This document shows, one piece after another, positions 1 to 6,147 of a DNA stretch of 10,212 nucleotides. Each line of letters starts with the position of its first letter. The first letter of the stretch is position 1. The notes beneath the pieces were generated by a model, which had not been told where the DNA came from, searched no databases, and worked only from the letters and a program-made list of their open reading frames with translations. Made by a program: the position numbers and the translations under genes. Source of the DNA: Clostridiales bacterium UBA8153 (GTDB taxonomy: Bacteria; Bacillota; Sulfobacillia; UBA8153); the NCBI GenBank assembly GCA_003449495.1, contig DMHJ01000243.1, positions 1-10,212 of the forward strand, written 5' to 3'.

Positions 1-451
1 GGCGTTGCTGAAGGCGAACTTAACCTCGCCGTCGCGCTCACGGCGCATGCAGAGCCACAACGATTGATGCGGCCACCCGTTGCGGGCCTCCACCACCCGG
101 CGGCGAGCTACCTGGGCGACGATGGGTCCTTAGCCCCTTCCGCCCGGGTCAGCTCCTGGCCGGGGGTCTGGGGTCGGCGGCAACGGCGGCCACGGTGCAG
201 GAGGGCGCGAGGGGACGGAGCCTTTGCGGCGGACGACCCCGGCCCGCGTAGACGGGCACTTGCACCCCCGGGGCCTCGAGCCACAGCAGGGTGTGGGCGC
301 GAAGCAGAAGCCGCCAAGGTCACGGAAAGCAGCATCGCTGCCGAAGCTGGCATCACCGGCGACGCACCAATGAGGCCCACACCCACTCTCGCTCACGCTC
401 TCTCCGAACTGCGGGCGCCAGCACCAACTCAGGCTGGCAGAACTGAGTGTG
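1..451 (-). pseudogene. Decayed DDE transposase fragment (IS701/IS4-like), C-terminal part cut by window edge
   Basis: On the minus strand, stretches resembling a DDE transposase can be followed only by switching frames several times. Read 5' to 3' on that strand they are: HTQFCQPELVLA (about 451-415), VAGDASFGSDAAFRDL (about 363-310), LLWLEAPGVQVPVYAG (about 290-240), QELTRAEGAKD (about 165-126), then an open stretch to the edge containing RVVEARNGWPHQSLWL and GEVKFAFSNA (129-1). The D-x-x-x-G...F pattern and the AEGAK...RRERDGEVKF.FSNA arrangement recall IS701/IS4-like transposases; this is recalled from family knowledge, not from a search. At least three frame changes and a TAA at 130-132 make it non-functional. 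The N-terminal part is not recognisable in the window and the C-terminus lies beyond position 1. No terminal inverted repeat is visible. Confidence 0.55.
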
Positions 452-553
452 CCCGCACGGCGAGAATCCTTCGAACCTCGGCCATGACTCATCTGAAGGA
501 CGCTACACTATGAGCCCAATTCCCCAACCTATGCGTTGCCGTTGGTCCAGGAT

Positions 554-571
554 CGGTTGCCCGGCAAACCG
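554..571 (-). terminator. Hairpin just after the DUF401 stop codon
   Basis: On the minus strand a CGGTTTGC / GCAACCG stem with a single-base bulge and a 3-nt loop starts 3 nt after the TAG of the membrane protein gene. No T-run follows it, so a role in termination is only suggested by its position. The rest of 452-573 shows no gene. Confidence 0.3.
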
Positions 572-573
572 CT

Positions 574-1794
574 CTAGATCCAGAGCAGCGACGCCGAGGC
601 CGCCACCAGGGTGAGGAGGGCGGGCAGCATCTGTCGCACCACCCGCTCCTGGGTGGTACCGAAGTGCTGGCAGCTGAGCACCTGGCACAGGTGAACCGGT
701 GATATCATATAGCCGGCCATGGAACAGGTGTAGACGAAGACCACGTAGCGGGCCAACAAGGCCGGGGGTACCACGGCCACAAACAGCGGTACGCTCATGC
801 CCACCGCGGCAAGGTTGGACCCCGATGCCATCCCTAAGACCAGCGGGACTAACAGGGCGGTGATGGGTAGCGGTATACCGCGTTCCGTGATGAGCCCGGC
901 CAGCGACTGGTGGACCCCCGTGAGCCTGATGAACTCCTGGAACATCATCACACCCACGGCGGCCGCTCCCAGCCAGAGGTCGGGGCGTGTTCTCAGTCTT
1001 GTGCTCACCTGGTCTCTAAGACGCGGCCGGTCCGGGGCCTCGTGCCACCCATACAATACGGCAGTAGCTAATCCCAGGCTTACCGCCAATACAAAGTTCA
1101 TGCCCAGGATGCCCCGGGTCACGATGACCACGAGGATGGGAAGCGAGGCATAGGCCAGGCGACCTGCAGCGGTGAGCCGGCTACCGTTTCCATTGTGAAC
1201 CGCCGGCTTCCCCCGGCGGGCGCAGGTCTTAAGGCCCACCAGCCAGGACAAGGCCACGGGGCCGATGGCCAGCTGGAGCATGGTGAGTATCCTCACCCCG
1301 CTGATGCCCTCGATCATGGCATACATGGGATGGACCATATACACAAAGTACCACAAGTGACGGAACAGGACGTTACAGGCGGCCTTTTCCTGGGCCTGCA
1401 TCCCGAGTTCGTCGCCGATCTCGCCGACCATGCCCGCAGACATGATGGCTCCTCCCGGGATGGTGAGCATGCTGAGGAGCGCGGGAAATCCGGATAGCAG
1501 TACCAGCTGGTTACGCACCAGGGAGCGAGCATCGGTGAGCAGGTTGGTGAAGGCACCGCTTTGGCTCATCACCCGTCCCATCCAGCTGATACCCAGGACC
1601 ACCAGGGCCAAGCTCACCACATCCGGCCGCACCAGAGTGCGGAGGAATACACCGGCGATGGTAGCCGGTCCTACATCGCCCGAAAGGCCCAAGACCAGCG
1701 AACCTGCGGTGAGGCCCACCCCTAGAGGGACACCGCGACGGCTAAAGACGACTACGGCTATGAGTATGACGGCAAGAGTTGCGGCTAAGAACAC
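574..1794 (-). CDS. DUF401-family integral membrane protein (putative transporter)
   Basis: A 406-residue, very hydrophobic protein with about ten predicted membrane segments. It starts with GTG at 1794, supported by GGAGGG at 1801-1806 with a 6-nt spacer. Conserved-looking patches are TIPGGAIMSAGMVGE (111-125), HLWYFVYMVHPMYAMIEG (146-163) and ISPVHLCQVL near the C-terminus (364-373). This combination and the length fit the DUF401 group of uncharacterised permease-like proteins found in anaerobic bacteria and archaea, which look related to ion-transporter-type permeases. The hydrophilic loop at about 187-212 separates two halves of similar topology. The substrate is unknown. It lies downstream of purN on the same strand, but a strong hairpin sits between them, so it may be transcribed separately. 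The family call is from motif recall. Confidence 0.72.
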   Translation of the reverse strand: MFLAATLAVILIAVVVFSRRGVPLGVGLTAGSLVLGLSGDVGPATIAGVFLRTLVRPDVVSLALVVLGISWMGRVMSQSGAFTNLLTDARSLVRNQLVLLSGFPALLSMLTIPGGAIMSAGMVGEIGDELGMQAQEKAACNVLFRHLWYFVYMVHPMYAMIEGISGVRILTMLQLAIGPVALSWLVGLKTCARRGKPAVHNGNGSRLTAAGRLAYASLPILVVIVTRGILGMNFVLAVSLGLATAVLYGWHEAPDRPRLRDQVSTRLRTRPDLWLGAAAVGVMMFQEFIRLTGVHQSLAGLITERGIPLPITALLVPLVLGMASGSNLAAVGMSVPLFVAVVPPALLARYVVFVYTCSMAGYMISPVHLCQVLSCQHFGTTQERVVRQMLPALLTLVAASASLLWI

Positions 1795-1822
1795 GTCCGA
1801 CCCTCCAACGACTTCATCCAGT

Positions 1823-1834
1823 CAATGATCATTG
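1823..1834. promoter_or_regulatory. Perfect 12-bp palindrome upstream of the DUF401 gene
   Basis: CAATGATCATTG is a perfect palindrome and AT-rich in a GC-rich setting. It is centred about 34 nt upstream of the GTG start of the membrane protein gene, a suitable place for a repressor site. There is no second copy in the neighbouring spacers, and function is inferred from position only. Confidence 0.3.
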
Positions 1835-1846
1835 CTGTGGAAAGGG

Positions 1847-1876
1847 GCGGGCGGCCCGGTGGGACCGTCCGCCCGC
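1847..1876 (-). terminator. Strong hairpin after purN, terminator-like
   Basis: A perfect 8-bp GC stem (GCGGGCGG 1847-1854 with CCGCCCGC 1869-1876) encloses a loop that can pair further through GGT/ACC. It begins 11 nt after the purN stop codon on the minus strand and is followed on that strand by CCTTTCC, not a proper T-tract. It plausibly ends the creatininase-purN transcript before the DUF401 gene. Confidence 0.5.
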
Positions 1877-1887
1877 AAGGCAATCCA

Positions 1888-2493
1888 TCAGCTGGGAATG
1901 GGTAAGGCGATCTCGCTCCGGGCGATGGCAGCAACTGTCTCTACGTAGAGCTCATGTTCCACGGCCAGGACCCGGGCGGCCAGTGTCTCCGGCGTATCAT
2001 CGGGCAGCACCGGCACCCGGCGCTGGGCCAATACCGGCCCCTGGTCATACTCGCCGGTCACCAGGTGAACGGTGGCCCCGCTGTAGGCATCCTTTGCCGC
2101 CAAGACCGCTTCGTGCACGCGTATGCCGTACATGCCCAGCCCGCCGTGACGGGGGAGCAGGGCCGGATGGACGTTCACCACCCGGCCCGGAAACGCTCCC
2201 AAGGTCGCAGGACCCAGTTGCTTCATATATCCGGCCAACGCCACCAAGTCACAGGCATGCTCCTGCAGAACGTGGCAGATGGCCGCATCCAGCTCCCCGG
2301 GGGCGGGATGGGTGTGGTCGCTAAGGTGGTAGCCCGGGACGCCGGCCTGGGAGGCCCGGGCCAAGGCTCCCGACCGGGAGTTATTGCTGATCACCACGAC
2401 GATGCGTGCCCGGATGCGTCCGCCGGCGCATCCGTCCATCAGTGCCTGCAGGTTGCTGCCGCGCCCCGAAGCCAGGACTCCGATATGGAGCAA
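1888..2493 (-). CDS. purN: Phosphoribosylglycinamide formyltransferase (PurN, folate-dependent)
   Basis: PurN transfers the formyl group of 10-formyltetrahydrofolate to glycinamide ribonucleotide, the third step of purine synthesis, in the cytoplasm. The phosphate-binding ASGRGSN is at residues 8-14. The catalytic triad known from the E. coli enzyme is present as Asn107 and His109 in NVHPALLPRHGG, and Asp150 in EYDQGPV. The substrate loop carries the longer GLGMYGIRVHEAVL form (119-131) seen in a subset of bacterial PurN. A GTG at 2511 would add six residues, but the Shine-Dalgarno GGGGGAGGG (2501-2509) overlaps it. The TTG at 2491-2493, 7 nt downstream of that site, is the better start and gives 201 residues, a normal PurN length. 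No other purine genes are nearby. It follows the creatininase gene after 48 nt. Confidence 0.9.
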   Translation of the reverse strand: MLHIGVLASGRGSNLQALMDGCAGGRIRARIVVVISNNSRSGALARASQAGVPGYHLSDHTHPAPGELDAAICHVLQEHACDLVALAGYMKQLGPATLGAFPGRVVNVHPALLPRHGGLGMYGIRVHEAVLAAKDAYSGATVHLVTGEYDQGPVLAQRRVPVLPDDTPETLAARVLAVEHELYVETVAAIARSEIALPIPS

Positions 2494-2541
2494 CGCCGAC
2501 CCTCCCCCCACCGGGCCTTAGAGGTTCACCTGGTGGCGCGT

Positions 2542-3333
2542 CTACGGCAGGCGTTTCCACGCCTTGATGAACTGGGCCGCGCGCTTAACGTTCTCTTCCA
2601 CCATGGCCGCTGCCCGGGCCGGGTCGGCTTGGTTGGGATCGGCATAGCCCCAGACGCCGTCGGCGGTGAACTCGTGGCTGTTATTCAGGTAAAGCATGGT
2701 CAGGGCAGCCAGTATGCTGCGGTCTACGCCCTCACCGGCCAGACGTTTGAGCTCCGCCGGCAGCTTCATGCTGGGCTTCCAATCCCGCACCCGGTCCATC
2801 TCCACCAAGTGCCCAAACTCGGATAGGGCGAATCCGGTCTCTCCCGCACCCGAGTGCGTGTCCATCAGCTCCTGCTGGCGCTTGGCTTCTTCCGGGGCCG
2901 GCGGCGGCGCCACGGCGTTGATGACCTGAGCACCGAACTGGCGACGGGCCAGTCGCTCCACGCTGGCCACGATTTCGCGGTTGCCGCCATGGAAGTTCAT
3001 AAGCAGGATCTTATTGACCCCGTGATGCACCAAGCTCTCGATGGTATCCATGAGCACCGCCTTCAAAGTATCGAACTTGAAGGTCACCGTACCCGGGAAG
3101 CCCATGTGATGGGGGGAGTATCCCGGCCAGCACGGGTGGACCACCAAAGCCCCGCTGGCTGCCGCGACCTTCCTGGCTACCGCCACCGCCCCCAGCGAGT
3201 CGGTGCCTAAGGGCAAGTGCGGTCCGTGCTGTTCGATGGAACCGATGGCAATGATCACCACCGGCGTATCCTGGGCCAGCCAGGTCTCAAAGGCGCTACG
3301 CGTCAGCTCGTGCAACATGACCTTGTCAGCCAC
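2542..3333 (-). CDS. Creatininase-family amidohydrolase
   Basis: A metal-dependent amidohydrolase of the creatininase fold, 263 residues, the usual length. Counting from the GTG at 3333, the metal-site motifs are GSIEQHGPHLPLGTD (Glu34, His36, Asp45), NFHGGN (His115) and DTHSGAGETG (His160, Glu165), with SPHHMGFPGT at about 73-82. Members hydrolyse amide or formamide bonds: creatinine in pseudomonads, and the formamide of a ribosylaminopyrimidine (FAPy) in archaeal and actinobacterial flavin/deazaflavin synthesis. The substrate here cannot be read from sequence. The start was chosen because AAGGGAG (3342-3348) overlaps a GTG at 3342 but lies 8 nt before the GTG at 3333. It probably forms an operon with purN downstream and is divergent from the antiporter operon. 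Confidence 0.82.
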   Translation of the reverse strand: MADKVMLHELTRSAFETWLAQDTPVVIIAIGSIEQHGPHLPLGTDSLGAVAVARKVAAASGALVVHPCWPGYSPHHMGFPGTVTFKFDTLKAVLMDTIESLVHHGVNKILLMNFHGGNREIVASVERLARRQFGAQVINAVAPPPAPEEAKRQQELMDTHSGAGETGFALSEFGHLVEMDRVRDWKPSMKLPAELKRLAGEGVDRSILAALTMLYLNNSHEFTADGVWGYADPNQADPARAAAMVEENVKRAAQFIKAWKRLP

Positions 3334-3487
3334 TATTATCACTCCCTTGCACCAGATAGAGGATCAGGCATCATCCTTCGACCAACTAAGGAGCTTTCCC
3401 TGCTGCCGCTTGGTCAAGCCGCCGGTGTCGAGATGGGGGCAAGGGGGAATCCGGCCGGGTGGTGACGGCGGGCCGTGTGGTGGGGCT
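3334..3487. other. Divergent intergenic region, left part
   Basis: Spacer between the creatininase gene (minus) and the antiporter operon (plus). It contains an inverted repeat GACCAA (3380-3385) / TTGGTC (3410-3415) separated by 24 nt, which could be an operator or a leader stem for either transcript. I found no convincing -35/-10 pair on either strand. A TTGACC on the minus strand (3412-3417) has no good -10 at 16-18 nt. No supported ORF is present. Confidence 0.35.
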
Positions 3488-3599
3488 GGCGGGTTCTAGC
3501 ACAAATGAAGGCGACCCGGCCCAGTGTGTAACGGATCACCACCGGCTCGAAGAGTCTACGGACTCGTCTCAGGATGCCACGGAGCGTGCACAACCCGCC
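3488..3599 (+). ncRNA. Candidate structured leader RNA upstream of the antiporter operon
   Basis: The two ends pair: GGCGGGTT (3488-3495) with AACCCGCC (3592-3599), stacked on GCAC (3499-3502) with GTGC (3586-3589) across a 3/2-nt internal loop. Inside, GAGTC (3552-3556) and GACTC (3561-3565) close a C-UACG-G tetraloop, an extra-stable loop typical of real RNA hairpins. This arm can extend by an A·G mismatch and two more pairs (3549-3551 with 3566-3568). A second arm may form from CCGG 3516-3519 and 3542-3545. The element ends 14 nt before a strong ribosome binding site. It looks like a cis-regulatory RNA such as a riboswitch or attenuator, but I do not recognise a known class. Covariation is untested. 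Confidence 0.4.
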
Positions 3600-3613
3600 C
3601 TTAACGACACTAC

Positions 3614-3621
3614 AGGAGGAG
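3614..3621 (+). promoter_or_regulatory. Strong Shine-Dalgarno site before the 44-codon ORF
   Basis: AGGAGGAG is the best ribosome binding site in the antiporter leader and lies 11 nt before the ATG at 3633. By contrast, mrpE itself has only AGGA directly abutting its ATG, which suggests that translation first enters at the small ORF. Confidence 0.5.
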
Positions 3622-3632
3622 TTTTCGAGCCC

Positions 3633-3767
3633 ATGCCGAAGAGGGCTACGGTTAGGCTGATGTGTGCCAAGCTGGCCATCGTGGTCCGCTGGAACACAAT
3701 TCCGCCTCGGCGTGTGGCACGTTCCCAAGGCTGCTCTAGCCCGGTGGATGCCGAGCCTGCACGCTGA
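3633..3767 (+). CDS. Small leader ORF (44 aa) possibly coupled to mrpE
   Basis: Begins MPKRATVRLMCAKLAIVV and ends CSSPVDAEPAR at a TGA (3765-3767), 7 nt before the mrpE ATG. It is arginine-rich, with a short hydrophobic stretch around residues 9-18 and no recognisable domain. Support comes from the strong AGGAGGAG site upstream and from its end lying so close to a gene with a poor site of its own, which would suit translational coupling or a leader peptide. The amino-acid composition is unremarkable and the frame continues open upstream to about 3459, so chance is a real alternative. Confidence 0.35.
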   Translation: MPKRATVRLMCAKLAIVVRWNTIPPRRVARSQGCSSPVDAEPAR

Positions 3768-3774
3768 GACAGGA

Positions 3775-4290
3775 ATGGTGGCTAGTGCTAAGTTGAAGCA
3801 TCTCTCTCGATACTGGCTCACATTCGTCCTGTTTGGTTTCTGGGTGCTGCTATCCGGCCGACTCGACGCCATGCACCTTGGTCTCGGTTTCGTCTCTTCC
3901 CTGCTGGTGGGCCGCTTCTCCCGGGATTTGCTCGCTACCGACCATGCCGGAGCAGCTACCGGCCTGCGGGTCTTGTTCCGGTTCATCCCCTATCTCGGCT
4001 GGTTGATCCACCAGATCATCATCGCCAACATCGACGTGGCGCGCCGCGCCCTCAGCCCCAGCATGCCCCTTTTCCCCGGCATCATAAAGTTCGGCTCCCG
4101 GCTGGACAGCGATATTGCCCTCACCGTCCTGGCCAACTCCATAACGCTCACGCCCGGCACCATGACCGTGGATGTAGTGGGGAAGGACGTGTACATTCAC
4201 TGCCTGGCCATTGAGGATGAGCAGAAGCTTCTGGAGATCGAGAGGGAGTTCGAAAAGCACGTGGAGAAGCTGTTCGGAGGCAAGTCATGA
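3775..4290 (+). CDS. mrpE: Na+/H+ antiporter subunit E (MrpE/MnhE)
   Basis: First gene of the antiporter operon; 171 residues, a normal MrpE length. Two or three membrane helices lie in the first half (about 14-28, 33-48 and 66-83), followed by the family hallmark ANIDVARRAL (84-93) and NSITLTPGTMTVDV (121-134). A cytoplasmic C-terminal domain carries a charged helix (EDEQKLLEIEREFEKHVEK). MrpE is an accessory membrane subunit that corresponds to MbhA of the Thermococcales hydrogenase. The ATG at 3775 was chosen because longer in-frame starts (from 3664) precede the first hydrophobic helix with non-homologous sequence. A GTG at 3778 is equally possible. Its stop overlaps mrpF by ATGA. Confidence 0.92.
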   Translation: MVASAKLKHLSRYWLTFVLFGFWVLLSGRLDAMHLGLGFVSSLLVGRFSRDLLATDHAGAATGLRVLFRFIPYLGWLIHQIIIANIDVARRALSPSMPLFPGIIKFGSRLDSDIALTVLANSITLTPGTMTVDVVGKDVYIHCLAIEDEQKLLEIEREFEKHVEKLFGGKS

Positions 4291-4547
4291 GCGTTTTCCT
4301 GTTCATCGTGCTGGCACTGTCTCTTACTACCCTCATGTGTATATACCGGCTCTTCACCGGGCCCACCCTGCCCGATCGCATCGTAGCGGCGCAGGCCATT
4401 ACCACCAAGACCTTGGCCGTGGTCACGCTGCTTGCGTTCGTGTATAACCAGATGATCTACCTGGACATCGCCCTGACTTACGCCTTGCTGGCCTTCCTGT
4501 CGGTATTGGCCATTGCCAGGTACCTGGAAGGTGGGAAAGTGGGATGA
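4287..4547 (+). CDS. mrpF: Na+/H+ antiporter subunit F (MrpF/MnhF)
   Basis: An 86-residue protein with three membrane helices (about 2-20, 37-54 and 58-77). The signature GPTLPDRIVA is at 25-34, with Asp30 in the conserved position, and YLDIALTYALLAFL (58-71) carries the membrane-embedded Asp60 typical of the family. It corresponds to MbhB. It overlaps both neighbours by 4 nt (ATGA at each junction), so it is translated in coupling with mrpE and mrpG. Full length, nothing missing. Confidence 0.92.
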   Translation: MSVFLFIVLALSLTTLMCIYRLFTGPTLPDRIVAAQAITTKTLAVVTLLAFVYNQMIYLDIALTYALLAFLSVLAIARYLEGGKVG

Positions 4548-4882
4548 TCGTCGAGCTCCTGGTGGTCGTCCTCCTCTCCCTGGGGGCCTTGTTTTTCCTT
4601 TTGGGAACCGTCGCCCTGCTCAGGTTCCCCGACGTCTATACCCGCCTCCACGGGGTAACCAAATGCGACACCCTCGGACTGGGCCTCATACTGCTGGGGT
4701 TGATGCTGCACGAGGGGGCAACCGTCGCCAGCGCGAAGCTGCTGTTCATCATCATCTTCGTGTTCATCACCAGTCCCACGGCGGCGCACGCCTTGGTGCG
4801 GGCGACCTATAAGCACGGCGTGAAGATGTGGGATAAGACCGTCCTGGACCGGTACGGGGAGCTGGGCCATGGGAATAGCTGA
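4544..4882 (+). CDS. mrpG: Na+/H+ antiporter subunit G (MrpG/MnhG)
   Basis: A 112-residue protein with three membrane helices (about 3-22, 43-56 and 64-82). The family signature RFPDVYTRLHGVTKCDTLG is at 27-45 and TSPTAAHAL at 76-84. It corresponds to MbhC. A hydrophilic tail of about 25 residues follows the last helix. The stop codon lies 14 nt inside the next gene, the longest overlap in the operon. Confidence 0.92.
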   Translation: MIVELLVVVLLSLGALFFLLGTVALLRFPDVYTRLHGVTKCDTLGLGLILLGLMLHEGATVASAKLLFIIIFVFITSPTAAHALVRATYKHGVKMWDKTVLDRYGELGHGNS

Positions 4883-5114
4883 ATTTCTGCTGATGTCATT
4901 GCTGGTGGTGCTGGCCGTCGCCGCCGTCTTCATGCGGGACTTGCTGGCGGCCACCGTGGTCTTCATGGTCTATAGCCTGCTCATGGCCATCGTATTCACC
5001 CAGCTCAAAGCCCCGGACGTGGCCTTGACCGAGGCGGCGGTGGGGGCCGGAGTCACCACCCTGCTGTTTGTCATCGCCATCGCCAAGACGGACCGGAGAG
5101 AAGAAGATGTATAG
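4869..5114 (+). CDS. DUF4040 / MbhD-like piece of the MrpA C-terminal region
   Basis: An 81-residue, three-helix protein with APDVALTEAAVGAG at 48-61 (Asp50, Glu55). This motif defines the DUF4040 domain, found either in the C-terminal half of full-length MrpA or as the free-standing subunit MbhD. In structures of Mrp and Mbh it belongs to the region proposed to link proton and sodium paths. Here it is a separate protein, so the MrpA C-terminal half is split as in Mbh-type clusters. It overlaps mrpG by 14 nt and the following gene by 8 nt. Confidence 0.88.
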   Translation: MGIAEFLLMSLLVVLAVAAVFMRDLLAATVVFMVYSLLMAIVFTQLKAPDVALTEAAVGAGVTTLLFVIAIAKTDRREEDV

Positions 5115-5388
5115 ACAGCTAGCCTTACTCATGGTCTTGCTGGTAGCCGGCGCCATACTCACGCTGGCCGTCACCGACATGCCGGCGTTCGGCGACCCGG
5201 GGGCACCCGCCCACCGCCATGTGGCCCCCCGCTATATCGAGATGGCCTACCGGGAGACCGGGGTGCCCAACATGGTCACCGCCATCCTGGCCGACTACCG
5301 CGGGTATGACACGCTGGGCGAGCTCACGGTGATGTTCACCGCCTGCGCCGCGGTGCTGTCGGTCCTGTTAGGGAGAAAGCGCCGGTGA
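5107..5388 (+). CDS. MbhE-like subunit (extreme C-terminal part of MrpA)
   Basis: A 93-residue protein with an N-terminal helix (about 4-22), an extracytoplasmic-looking loop with GDPGAPAHRHVAPRYIE, then VPNMVTAILADYRGYDTLGE (53-72) leading into a second helix (about 73-88) and a basic tail. The N-(ivm)-V-T-x-I-L-x-D-(fy)-R-G-(fy)-D-T-L-G-E motif is the signature of the end of MrpA and of MbhE. The start is the ATG at 5107, preceded by GGAGAG; the frame is open further upstream, but that part lies inside the previous gene. The stop overlaps mrpB by GTGA. Confidence 0.87.
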   Translation: MYRQLALLMVLLVAGAILTLAVTDMPAFGDPGAPAHRHVAPRYIEMAYRETGVPNMVTAILADYRGYDTLGELTVMFTACAAVLSVLLGRKRR

Positions 5389-5804
5389 CCACGGTAATCA
5401 TCCGGACCACAGCGCGGATACTCGCGCCCTTCATCCAGCTCTTCGGTCTCTACGTTATCGTACACGGGCCGATCAGCCCGGGAGGCGGGTTCCAGGGCGG
5501 GGTGATCGTAGGCGCGAGCCTGATCCTGCTGGCCCTTTCCTATGACCTGGCCAGCGCCGAGGCCAGGGCCGGGCACGCCATTCGCATCGCCATGGACAGC
5601 ACCGGGTCCCTGCTTTTTGCCGGCATCGGACTGCTGTCTCTTCTGGCCGGAGGGGTTTTCATGGACTACGGCATCATCCCCCTTCCCCTGCCCGCTGCGC
5701 AAGTCAGAGCACTTATGATCCTCTTGATCGGCATGGCGATTGGAGTGCATATCATGGCATTGGTCTCCACACTTTTCCTCCATATGGCGGAAGACCATGA
5801 GTGA
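5385..5804 (+). CDS. mrpB: Na+/H+ antiporter subunit B (MrpB/MnhB)
   Basis: A 139-residue protein with four membrane helices (about 10-27, 37-53, 72-91 and 104-133). The family hallmark PGGGFQGG is at 32-39 (context VHGPISPGGGFQGGV). It starts with GTG, overlapping the previous stop by 4 nt. It corresponds to MbhF. The stop overlaps the mrpC start by 8 nt (ATGAGTGA). Complete, with no missing motif. Confidence 0.92.
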   Translation: MTTVIIRTTARILAPFIQLFGLYVIVHGPISPGGGFQGGVIVGASLILLALSYDLASAEARAGHAIRIAMDSTGSLLFAGIGLLSLLAGGVFMDYGIIPLPLPAAQVRALMILLIGMAIGVHIMALVSTLFLHMAEDHE

Positions 5805-6147
5805 CCTGGTGATCCCCGGCAATGTGCCGTACTTCATCTCTGTAGCTCTGCTCTTGATTGGGCTCTACGCCATGGTAGCGCGCAGAAACCTGATCAAGAA
5901 GATCATGGGTCTGAACATCCTCTCCACATCGGTGTTCCTGTTTCTCATCGCCGTCGCCGATAAGCGAGGCGGGGCCCCTCCCATCACCGTGCCCGGAGTT
6001 GACCTGTACGTGAACCCGTTGCCCCATACCCTGGTGCTTACGGGCATCGTGGTAGCCCTGGCGCTGACTAGTTTTGCCCTGGTACTGGTGATCAAGATCT
6101 ACCAAGAGCATGGCACCCTGGACGCAGACCGGCTGATGAAGCTGTAA
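5797..6147 (+). CDS. mrpC: Na+/H+ antiporter subunit C (MrpC/MnhC, NuoK-like)
   Basis: A 116-residue homologue of the complex I subunit NuoK, with three membrane helices (about 11-27, 38-54 and 76-100). The motif NPLPHTLVLTGIVV is at 73-86, in the place of the usual DPLPQALVLTAIVI. It corresponds to MbhG. The ATG at 5797 is used because it overlaps the end of mrpB; in-frame sequence further upstream belongs to mrpB. The TAA at 6145-6147 is followed by a 246-nt gap, the only long gap in the operon. Confidence 0.92.
   Translation: MSDLVIPGNVPYFISVALLLIGLYAMVARRNLIKKIMGLNILSTSVFLFLIAVADKRGGAPPITVPGVDLYVNPLPHTLVLTGIVVALALTSFALVLVIKIYQEHGTLDADRLMKL

Noticed and set aside
1954-2826. 290-codon plus-strand frame opposite purN and the creatininase gene
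   Set aside because: It lies antisense to two genes with clear catalytic motifs, has no ribosome site and a shadow-like composition.
3414-3986. 190-codon minus-strand frame across the divergent region and start of mrpE
   Set aside because: It is antisense to the conserved N-terminal half of mrpE, is Arg/Thr/Ser-rich and has no domain or ribosome site.
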